Shown: positions 10,063 to 21,283 of the stretch, in pieces | Layout: each line of letters opens with the position of its first letter | Position numbering within the stretch: position 1 is the first letter of the stretch | From: Setoptus koraiensis | Lineage: Eukaryota; Arthropoda | NCBI GenBank assembly: GCA_048013815.1 | Contig: CM106585.1 | Span: 23,870,001-23,934,000, forward strand | Reading direction: 5' to 3' | DNA: 64,000 nucleotides | Program-made: the position numbers and the translations under genes | Notes under the pieces: generated by a model | What the model was told of the DNA's origin: nothing | Database searches by the model: none | Seen by the model: only the letters and a program-made list of their open reading frames with translations

Positions 10063-11688
10063 TAAGCTGATGATAACAGTGCCAACAGATGTGTCAATCG
10101 GTGTGTCACTGTGCAAACTTTCGAGCCGAAACTCTGAGAGTCTCAGAACGAAAAAAACAACTGTATTAAATATATATTAAATATTTGCGCGATGACGGCT
10201 TGCAATAAAATCAGTTTGTGCCGCCACCCCACAGAGAGCCCCACGTGGCCTAATTGTGCGGCTGGCAAACAGGTGAGTTTTGTTTATTTATCCACTAAGT
10301 TGGCCAAATCCGGGGATCAACGACAGCAACAAGAGATAACGAGAAGCAGCAGCAGCAACAACAACTAACTAACTAAATTAACTTGATGATGATTTACAGC
10401 ATACGAGCGATGGGTTTGAGTGGTCGATAGGCACTCGCACCATTGCATATAAACGTCGGCCGTTGCTGCGAGATGAGATAACCAGCAACGACCGGCAACG
10501 ATAAAGTTGAGTAGCTTGCAAGAGAGCAGCAGAGCAATATTGCAAGATTGCGAGAAAAGACAGGCCAAGAAAGAGTTACATCGGTCAACAACAACAACGC
10601 CGACAATAACAATCAACAGCAAGCCGAGTGAGAGTAATTGTAAGCGCGTGTCATGTTGAACCGACAGCAGCAGCAGCAACGGCAGCGGACAAACAAAGGT
10701 AGATAAATAGACAACAGCGAGCGCAGTAAACGAATGACAGGACAGGTAAAAAAATTGTTTGGTCGTCTATCAACAGGTCGTCAGCGGCGAGTGCAGTCAG
10801 TGATTACGATTAGGCAATAAATAACAATTTAATGATGACAAGCGCACACAACAAAACATCATGTGAGCACAATCGTATAAAGCACCGCAGCAGAGACATT
10901 TTACGTAACCGTGGTCGCACAGTCAGACAGATAAGCCCGCATACGACCACATATAACCCATTCGATACTCTATCGGGAGGCGCAATTGTTGTTGCGCTGT
11001 GGCCGGTCGATCTGGCAGGCCAAAAGGTGCAAGTTTGAACTGAACCGGCAAATAGATTCATGGCTCGTCTCTCTTATTTATTTCGTATCTGTAAATGCAG
11101 GCCAGACCAGGTGAGCTTGCAACTTTGGCCCGTTCATTTTCTATTTATACGACGCGCTATTGTGTAGGCACTGTTGTATGTGGCACGTTTTTAACATGAC
11201 ATCAACGATTATCCGGCTTGGCTGCGTTGAGTTTGGCTGCTTCGAGTGAGGAGACACCAACTGAGGTGCAAATGGAAACGTCATAAACGAGCAGCATGCA
11301 ACACAACGACATTAACAAGTCGACGATGAATCGTGTGCCCACTTGTGTCACTATGTGTGTGTCGTCTCGATACCCGACGACCACTGGCAATTTCAAATAG
11401 TTTATTTGCAACACGTCACCTCACTCGTTATTAGCAATTAACATTGACAGGCGAAAAGAAACTAACTAAAATCTAACAGGTGAACGACAAGTTGATTATT
11501 ATTGTTTGTTGTTGTTGTTGTTGTTATCGCTGCTAGGCCATCGAGCGGCATCGTCCCTGAAAAGTCAACTCTTGACCACTGGTCACTCAATTGTCTGCTC
11601 GGTGTGGTAGCCTGAAGTCGAGTAGCCGCAAGCTTGCAAGCTAACGGGTGTGTGAGGTGGAAACAAGTGTTGAACTTGCGAACCGATT

Positions 11689-11763
11689 CCATATAATCGA
11701 CCATATAATCGACCATATAATCGACCATATAATCGACCATATAATCGACCATATAATCCATTA
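11689..11763. repeat. 12-bp minisatellite CCATATAATCGA x6
   Basis: Six near-perfect copies of a 12-bp unit are followed by a few degenerate ones. All frames through it give short peptide repeats (HIID, YMVD), which are not evidence of coding. Confidence 0.9.
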
Positions 11764-14700
11764 TAAGATCGACTATACAATCGACAGCGACGCAAACAAC
11801 ACGAGCAAGTTGGCCCCATCACCTGACTCGGCTGAACCCGTCAACTGGAGGTTACCACACAACCAGACGCAACCACAACCAGACGCAATAACAACCAGAC
11901 GAAACAACAGCAACAACAAGGCCAACCGTCGTTGACTAACAGTGCAATTTCTGGCTGCAATGCGGCCTTTTTCATCCAACTTGTGCAATGTTTTATTTTA
12001 TGTCTCTGCTAATTGCATGTAACATTTATGACTATTGATAATAATTACTGGTATTGAGTGAACTACCAATATTACACTGGTGAGCGGCACTGATTCAACA
12101 AGTGGTTGTTGTTATTGGCCGGTTAGAGGTTGTGGCAGCATCACACACAAGACACAAATGATAATAAACGAAATTATGATTATAATAATTGCCATGAAGA
12201 GGCCAAAGCAATAATTAGCTCAGCGTTGTTGTTGTTGCTGTTGGCGCAATTGACTTTTGATTTTCATATTTTCATATGCACACTCTTAATGGCTTTTCAA
12301 ACAATAATCTCATTTGATTGCCCACCAAACTCAAATGAAACGAGCACAACAAATCACTCAAATTGTTACCATATGACGTACATAGGAAATAGCAGCATCG
12401 TGGCGCACTTACTTATTAGTGGATAAAACAGTTGAATAAATTATCAACTATACTATAGTATAGGTTGCCTTGATTTGATGCTCTCATCAGCCGTACACTA
12501 TTTGGAGTGCACTCCATTCATTGATCAGGTAGAGTCAAGCATCGGGAAACATATCGGGTATAATACAACTCTATGGAGATTGATGTTGCCGATATGCTCT
12601 TATTTATGAACAATAACAAAGAGCAACAACAACAACGACATCAACAACAACAAACACTGCAATAAATAAATTCAGCTAGATTATGCTGGTATTTCTGGTT
12701 TCAGGGGGTAGCCACGCCCAATATTAGAGTACCAGCAGCAGTGGTGGCGAAATAAATCAAAGCTAAATCAGCTGGTAACGGTTGTGCTAGAAAAGCAACA
12801 AAGCAACCCAATTCGGGTCAGGTGACTCCAATTGACAGCATTCGGGCATTCGGGGCACCAGAGATAGAGAGAGGCCAATGAACCCAGGTAGTGGTAGTTG
12901 TGCTTTGGTTGACCGCGGGCAGCACCTCGATTAAGGTCTATTAGCACTACTAATTGCATCTCGTGCACATTTCATACGGACATATCATATAATATCATAT
13001 TATCATGTTGTGATGTGTGCTGGGTCAAATGGTGCAAATGTGCATTGATTTGTTGTTGGCTTTCGCAAGTTGCTATTGGCGACCGGTCAGTCCGATGCAG
13101 GTGATCACTGGTCACACACACAGGTAACAACAAGGTACGAAAACAAGGTGACCATTAGTGACGTGCCTATAATAGACAGCAATGATAATTAATTATGTGT
13201 TACCATTTCAGTAGAGTGCATTGTCCAAAACTTGATGAGTTGCATCAGTCGCATGGCCTATATATGCTATACAGACAGACAGACAGTAGAGATGTATCAT
13301 ATCAGATCATATTATCTCGCACGAGATGTATACTGATATGAATATTATATATTATAATATCTCGTGATCAGATTGATAGTCTCACTAATAACTGATCAGC
13401 TGATCAGCATTGGCTACAACCCATAATATGCCGTTGGATGATATTCATATGATATTCATATGATATTCAGGTGTCAGCCGATCACCAATTGTCTAATTGT
13501 TGGTTGTGCATTTATGTTGGCTCATGGTCATTAGTTGCTGATTAGTGTTACTTCGAAATCTGACACACGGGCTCATTTGGGGCTCATTTGGCAGGCCGAA
13601 GGTGCCACACAATCGCACATGCTAATTTTGTTTGCATGAATATGTTGGTTGTATCATTTGGAATTGGCCCAATTTGGCCGCCTATTCTTTGTTTGCAACA
13701 CCCAACAAAGAGAGAGTAAATATTGACCACGCAATCACATGATTAACAGATGATCATTTGAACTCATCACACTTGAGTGATTAACATTGTGAGATTGCTT
13801 GCCGTGTTCAACATGGCATGTTGTGTGCGAAAAGACGCGACCAGATGAGGTCGGCATGAGATTATATGCGATGCGATGCGATGCGAAAACAAATTGATCG
13901 TCGTGTCATCAATATTGCCCAGCTAACTATTATAGCTAACTATCATAGCTAGCTATTATAGCTAACTAGTATAGGTATGTATGCAAATGATTTAGTTTGA
14001 GTTATGATTGCTGAGTTAGTTATTAGACTAGTTATTACATGTGCCACTCATACAGAGTATGAGTCACTCTATGAGTTGACTCTTGTTGCTGATGCATCAA
14101 TTGTGAACTCATCTCACAAATCGCATCGGTGAACTGATCATCAGCACAACAACCGACTCACTCACCTGTTTCACCATCAGCAATGATGGATAACTGTCAG
14201 TTGGGCTAACACTTGTCAGATAACAGGCCAGCCAGGTAAGCTGAGTCAGGTTAGCGGGCGTAACCAATAAGATGCAAAAGATGAGCAAAGATTATAGGTT
14301 GCGCAATAACAGTCTAGCTAGCGCAATGACACCGCACCTGTCGACGTCACGAGTCGTATCATTATCACCACTGATTTGTGTTGAGCGTTTCATGACACGA
14401 CAACAACAATTGCCCAGTCTCATTAGTGACACTGCTACTCTCTATTGTTATTATTACCATTATTGTTATTATCACTGTTATTATTACCGCTACTATTGGA
14501 CTGACTATTGTGAGTGCGAAAAACGAGCGAGACCCACACACAGACTCTCCAATGCAGAGGCTGATTAACAGGTTGCAATGGGTAGACTGAAATACCCGTC
14601 GATGAGCGATTCAGTAACCATGCCAAAAATCACTTGTCATTGCATAACAATATCACTGCAACACACACACATGCGTTATTGTGCAGTACACATTTTGCAA

Positions 14701-14930
14701 CCATAGCTAGTATAGCTAGTTGTAGATGATGTAACTGGAGAGTCAAGGAAACTGGATAATTACCAATGCTCCTTCTAGGCCGAATCATAGTAAAATAGTT
14801 GATCATTATGTAAAAGCAATAGAGACATAGGGAGACGCAAGAATGAAGATAAAAATAACAAACAAATCAATCAACGTCACTCAGCGACTTGTCGATGATC
14901 ACCCCATGGCATCACCTGGCACAAATGTTA

Positions 14931-14964
14931 GTTACTCACCTGTAAGCCTGCACAGGTAAGTAAC
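14931..14964. repeat. Inverted repeat of extended E-box motif (hairpin)
   Basis: GTTACTCACCTGT (14931-14943) and ACAGGTAAGTAAC (14952-14964) are inverted copies with one mismatch, separated by 8 bp. Confidence 0.8.
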
Positions 14965-16129
14965 TAACACTAATTAGCTAACTAGCATTGGTGCAATGTA
15001 ACAAGTGCCAAGTCGCTGCTAGTCGTCGTCGTTGCTGCTTGTTGCACCCGTTGCACTGGGACCTGTTATAATGAGTGAGATGATGAGAAAAATAGTAGGC
15101 AAGTCAGCTACTTTTGTTGCCTTTTACGGCCGCTTTAGCTCTCGTATGATTTATTGGCCAATTCCGTGGTTGACTAGGCCACTCTTGTCTCACTTGTCTA
15201 TTATTGTTGGTTGGTGCATCCAACATGAACATATATATAGATATACACTAGTAGTTTGAGGGACGCAGCAAGAGTATTAAAAACAATAATAGTATTACCG
15301 ATAAGACCGACAAAAATATTAATGATGCCAGTGCCAGTCTATACATTATACCAATTACTGAGTTAGTACTGCTACATCACTAATTGTCTGCTTGTCTGTA
15401 TTCTTGACTCATTTATATTCACATGTGTGCAAATTGCCAGAAATAACTTGTTGATTGTTCAAGACATGCCAACTGGCATGCACATCACACATATATTATC
15501 ATATAAACATTATCATGTATATATTATCACGCCGGATAGACAACTCAATCTGGCCCAATTAGTGCACATGTTATGGCCCACCAGTGCCAGCCAATTTGCA
15601 TTTGCGCATTTCTTCTTCTTATTATTATTATTGTTACTGTTCGCATGTAATGTGGTCCTGTACAGGTATAATCTATCTACCAAAGCTGCAGTTACCAACA
15701 CTCGCCTGCCCCAATGTAAAAAATATCCCAATCAAGCCACGGAGCTAGGTGTAGCTGTTGTTGTTGGTATTGTCGTTGTTGGCAATGTCGTTGGTGTCGT
15801 TGTCGCTGACTTCACAGGCTGCGAACGGCAGCGACAACCAACGTGAAGCGAGCATCAAGTGGTCGCAGTTGACTGCCATTGGTCGTCGTTGCATTGGTTG
15901 TCCATTAGAGTCTAATGATTAGACTGCAATGATTAGAGAGAATGCACAATCAATCACCTGGTGGCTAGTCCACTGACTGGTGTGCTCCTGTCGACTGTCT
16001 ATCACCTGTGCACCAGTTGCCTATGCGATGCATCAACAGTAAGTGGAGCGCAACAAATGCAAACACAATTACACACAGAAGGCGCACAGAAACTTGTCGT
16101 CGTTGAGGAATTTCCACTTGCCACAACCA

Positions 16130-16205
16130 CTACAACGGCAGCAGCAGCAGCAACAACAACAGCAACAACAACAGCAACAACGACAGCAATAACGACAGTC
16201 GGTGC
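16130..16205. repeat. CAG/CAA trinucleotide tract
   Basis: Mixed GCAGCAGCAACAACAACAG units give poly-Ala, poly-Thr or poly-Val readings on either strand. This is a simple-sequence tract. Confidence 0.85.
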
Positions 16206-17096
16206 GATATAAGGCACGATGCAGGGTATGATGCAAGTATGTATAAGTGTGAGTATAAGCACGTCACATTTGCATACAAACTGCACAGACCACACCAGCA
16301 CTACACACTGTCCATTGTAAGGTCCATACGGCACCTCCAACAAACACTCACTAACTGAACACTCAAATGGCCACAACAAATCAATTGGCTGCATCGGACA
16401 ATAATGGTTAGCTAACAAGCAAAGTGACGCCATTACACGCCACACTGAACCATTGATAGTGATTGGTCAATACGCACGCTTCTATTTTGGGCATACCAAG
16501 CAAACAAGCAAGACCACAACGATAACAGCAACAACACCGACTGACAAGACTGATCGACTGGCGGCGTTCGCGCAAGTTGTTGCTGGTGACGCAAAGTCGC
16601 TTATTCATGGCGGATAGTTCATTCATGCTCACATAGCTATTTGCTTGTTGTGCCACTTGTGTGTCTCCGTTCACCGACCGACACAAGCCACATCCGCAAC
16701 AATCAAACAACACAAGACACAATTTGTTATTGTTGTTAATCTTGGGAGAATCACCTGTTGCACGCAACATGTGACTGGCAGCAACGGCGACTGGCCACTC
16801 TCACAAGTCACATGAGTATAATTGCAAAGATCAATATTCTCCATGTTGTTGTGGGTGTCACACATAATGACAACAACAATGCACTCTAGTTTACCAACGC
16901 AGTTACAGTGGCCCGGCCAATGGCCGCCCGATGCATTTGCAGTTTGGACGGAATGCATTTGCAGTTGCGACGGTATGCATTTGGAGCATTGCGAGTCACA
17001 TATATTGAAATTCAAACTGCATGTTACACCCAAACAATGTTACACACATCATAAGCCATAGATGCATAATCCATTTTTAAATGGAGTTACCTGCGC

Positions 17097-17168
17097 CAAC
17101 AGGTGAGTGGAGGGTGCACCAGTTTACTGTTGTTGTTGTTGTTGTTGTTTGAGAGCGCTCACCTGTTG
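17097..17168. repeat. Inverted pair of CAACAGGTGAG
   Basis: CAACAGGTGAG (17097-17107) and CTCACCTGTTG (17158-17168) are perfect inverted copies with a 50-bp spacer that includes a TTG run. Confidence 0.8.
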
Positions 17169-17638
17169 TTGTCGCTGTGTGAGTTTGTGTGTGTCCATCC
17201 AGAGATAGTTCACTGACAGCGAGTGACGCGAGCTTCGATTCATCATCCATTGGCATCGTCCATTGGCGTCATCGCAATGCGCCATCAACCATTATGATGC
17301 TGATCTTACATCTACAGGTTGCCTACAGGTTGGCCTGCAACATGCACCAAGCAACGAGCCATAAATAAGGTGTTACTAGCTCTGATCGGCACCATACTGA
17401 CCGGTCATACAACAACAATCATCCGACTGACCAACTCATTTCAACTGACCAAATCATTTCAATTTTGTCAGTGTGTGGCGCCACAGACACCAATCATCAT
17501 GGTGCTGCCGCTGCTATTACCTCATACTGTATGAGTCATACACAAACATAGACAGCTATTAGACTATTATAGAGTATTAAGTGTAACGCTGCTTGTATCG
17601 AGCTTGAGTTACCATTATTGAGTATTGAGGTCACAAAC

Positions 17639-17668
17639 AGGTGCACACACACACACACACACACACAA
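17639..17668. repeat. (AC)n microsatellite
   Basis: About twelve CA/AC units follow directly after a CAGGTG site. Confidence 0.9.
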
Positions 17669-18367
17669 ATCATCTAGTCATAGTGGTTGTCTGGTTGCGT
17701 AAGTGTCGCGCACAAATATTCCAATATTCACTTGACTATTCGCTATTGGTTGCGTAATGCCGTATTAAGAGTGGCCAGATACAATTATGCATTTTAAACT
17801 GGTTGCCGGCTTGCGACGGCCACTATGAAATATAAGACTATACCATACAAAATGTTAAATGTGTGTGTGTATGCTCCATATACGCAAAAGTTAATGATTG
17901 TTTCATATGATTTTGTCTTGATCTTGTCTTGATTTTGTGTGAGATTCAGCACAGTCAAGAGTCAAGACATGAGAGATAAGTCAGAGCTCAGAGCTCAGAG
18001 CTCACTGCCCAGTGCTCAGTGGGAACGATAGAGAAGAACCTCAGTCAAGACGATGAAATAAAATATAAAAATGACGCCTGCAAAACAACAAGAACGTTGT
18101 TGTTGTCTGTTATGTGTCGTTCTCGTCGATTCGTCGTTTGTGATTGCGCGAATACACAATTCGAGCAATACACTACACACTGTAACTAGCAGTCAGTTGA
18201 GTGATAGCCCAGAGATGGAGATTACATAACTATCAAGAGAATGCGCGGCGTAATAATGCAAGTCAAGCATGGATGATTACGATGACACGATTCTGTTGCT
18301 GTTGTCGTTGTTGTTGCTTGCCGTTGCCGGCCCATAGAGAATTGAAGTCTCGGCTACTTATGATTAC

Positions 18368-18505
<138 letters not shown>

Positions 18506-18710
18506 TGTGACGGTGATGATGACAACGATGATGCAACTGATGCATCTAGCCGCAAATACACACCTGATGCCATTGATGTGGTCACACACACAAACACAAA
18601 GTATCGGTCCGTTCGTCTGTGCAGGGCCAATTCTAATCTCTGTTACACCTGTCGTTGTATCATGTCAGACTTGATTGGCATGCAGGCGCACACATTCGCA
18701 CCATTGCGTC

Positions 18711-18750
18711 ATGTCACCTGAAATATATTTATATCTATCTCAGGTGACAT
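18711..18750. repeat. Inverted pair ATGTCACCTGA / TCAGGTGACAT
   Basis: Perfect 11-bp arms at 18711-18721 and 18740-18750 are separated by 18 bp of AT-rich sequence. Each arm contains an E-box. Confidence 0.85.
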
Positions 18751-19435
18751 CATATCATCAATGTTGTCGCTCACTCGCTCACTAAGCACAGAAAAATGAC
18801 CATTTCACATCTTGTGTAACGCGCTAGGTGGTCAAGTGCACACACTACAAGTCAACAGGTTATCTATACCAGTCTCGTTGGTGGTCATACAATAAACTTT
18901 GCCTCATGCACCTGTCCAATTGGTCACTACTGTCACAATTGGCTTCCAACTGACCACTGTACACAACTGCACACCACAGTGATTGCACATCAAACGCCAA
19001 ACTCGCAAACAACAACAATGGTACCCTATCTACCATACGAGCCGTGACCCTTGCCCAGGGCAGCCGTTGACAGGTGAGCAGAGCGGGCACACGGATCATC
19101 ATCATCGGACCGATCAGATCGATATTGCAAATCCTTTCTTCTTCTTCTTTTTACCTGCCTTCCCCCTCGCAATTGTCTGCTTCTTTTTTTTTTCTTTACA
19201 ATGACTGCTCGACATAGTTGTGTCGCCATTTGTCACGATCAATTGATTGTGTAATAGGCATAAAATAGCCCGGCTATTGTGTTTGTGTGTGTGTGTGATA
19301 GACCAATAAATTATTCAAACAAAAACCATTAATCTTGCAGTTTCACATCATACACAACACATGTACATTATTTTTCCGTCCAGTTTGAGGCATCTCCTTA
19401 TTTGCAAACGCTGTTCTGCGAGAATTCACCTGTTC

Positions 19436-20144
19436 AGCGTCGCTAGCGCGCATCTCTCTCGCCCTATTGAACATATATCCGATATTTTAGCAAAATTTTC
19501 TGATTAACTGTTATATAAATTACACTCTGTTTTAAGAATGAATTTTATCCATACCACGAGTGCAAGATATTGAACGAATAAAGTCTTATACAAGGATCGC
19601 AATTACTGGGAATCACTGGCGATTTAGGCCAGCTTCCAGTCAATGCAGATGTCATTGAATATGATGGTCACTCTCGTGACAGTATAAGAATCAAGAGCGA
19701 TCATCTGAGAGATGGCTTTCTATATTTTGAGAACAACATTCACATGAATATTTGCAATTGAAATATTCTCGTCGATTCTCTAGAGTCACTGACTAAAAAT
19801 TGATCTATGGTTTAGGTATTGTCGAGATGTACATACAGACTGCTTTTATTACCACTACTGCGTCAGCTGTTTTGTATGTTTGGCCCATTGAGAAACCCTA
19901 AATATATCTCACATATGTAAATATGTGCACTGTTGATATTCATCCAAAGAGGGCATAAACTGCAACAAAAATTACAATGTCGGCCACGAGTCTCCCGTTG
20001 TCTATTAGAAGATCTTTGGATCTGCTCATTTGATATTAGATTTGTCTAAGATCTCAAGATTTCAATTAGGATCCGTTAGGCAAAACGAACGAATTTAGGG
20101 CATATTTAGCAACAATATCAGTGAAACTAATAACAAATTCAAGG
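19436..20144. other. Spacer upstream of the LHPP-like gene, with one exon-like frame
   Basis: The E-box density drops here. A single open frame at 19582-19761 (59 codons to a stop, no start) has protein-like composition and is discussed as a finding. The proximal promoter of the LHPP-like gene presumably lies in the last few hundred bases, but no specific element was identified. Confidence 0.4.
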
Positions 20145-21150
20145 ATGTCAACAATAAAAAACGTATTACTGGATATAAACGGAGTGTTATTTGAATCCGG
20201 TGAAGACCATCCCATAGCCGGTAGTGTGGAGGCAATACAAAGGTTGGTTATTCGCTAACAATATTACACTTAACTCTTGTGTAAGACATGAAATTCTAAG
20301 TCGAAAACTCAATTCTATCGATTTTCAAACACCAAGCCTGGTCGATAGGGGCATAAATATTTGTTTGGTGACCAACGAATGCACAACCGCAAAGAGATTA
20401 TTGTCCAAGAAACTAAACGATTTCGGTTACACGACTATATCACCATCAATAATTGTTTCGCCTGCCCCAGTAGCATGTCGCTATTTAATTGAAAACAATC
20501 TGACGCCTCATTTGCATGTTTGGGATGGTGTCAGAGAAGATTTTAAAGCCGCTCTGCAAGGAACAATTGAGCGGGAGGCGAATTGTTTAGTTGTTGGAGA
20601 TTGTATGAGCAAGATAGATCGTGATTTTATGGATGGCTCATTTGAAGCTCTTGCCCGAATGGACAAACCATTGATTTTATCTCTTGGAGCCGGTCGTTAC
20701 TATAAAGATTGTGGGCGACTCAGATTGGACACAGGAGCGTACGTGGCAGCGTTCGAATACAGTCTTGGTTTGAAGGCAATCAATTTCGGAAAACCATCCG
20801 AGCTGTTTTTCAAAGAAGCCATGGACATTATTGGGGCAGATGTCGCGAATACAATTATGATAGGTGACGATATTGTATCAGATGTTGGGGGTGCTCAGAA
20901 ACTGGGAATGAAAGGTTAGTCTGATAGAAATTGATGAAGCGGGGAACTTTTCATGCCGCGCAATCATCTAATTCAATGTCATGTTTGTTATTTCCATCGC
21001 GTCGAAATACCTGATCCGATTCATTAAATTCTAGGTGCCTTGGTAAGGACTGGCAAATATAAGCCATCTGACGAAACCAATCTAGAAGTTAGAGCGGATT
21101 TTGTTTTCGATGATCTCAAACAAGCAGTTGAGATGTTATTCGGCACATAA
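20145..21150 (+). CDS. LHPP: LHPP-like HAD phosphatase (three exons)
   Basis: Coding exons 20145-20242, 20337-20914 and 21035-21150 give 263 residues; introns are 94 and 120 bp with GT-AG ends. Human LHPP, a cytosolic HAD enzyme acting on phosphohistidine/phospholysine and pyrophosphate, aligns throughout. HAD motif I is VLLDINGVLF with the nucleophile at Asp10; the second acidic position is Asn12, as in LHPP relatives where it is not Asp. Motif II is LVTNE, the motif III lysine lies in GKPSELFFK, and motif IV is MIGDDIVSDVGGAQ. SLGAGRYYKD and RTGKYKPSDE favour LHPP over HDHD2. The first intron was placed because the frame closes without it and the joined product matches LHPP with no gap. AATAAA lies at 21196-21201. 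The gene converges on glycogen phosphorylase, 133 bp between stops. Confidence 0.9.
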
Positions 21151-21195
21151 TGAAAGAGTTGCCGATTCTTTTCAAAGTTATGTTTGGGCAAAAAT

Positions 21196-21201
21196 AATAA
21201 A
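21196..21201 (+). terminator. Poly(A) signal AATAAA for the LHPP-like gene
   Basis: A canonical hexamer 46 bp after the stop codon, in the short gap before the convergent glycogen phosphorylase gene. Confidence 0.6.
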
Positions 21202-21283
21202 GCGGACGGTCAATGGTTCATTTAGGGATTGATTTAATCGCCAGCAATCATAATTTTTTAAAACATCAAACTAGTTATACTAT

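Noticed and set aside
11462-11935. YMVD / HIID repeat peptides
   Set aside because: Readings of the 12-bp minisatellite.
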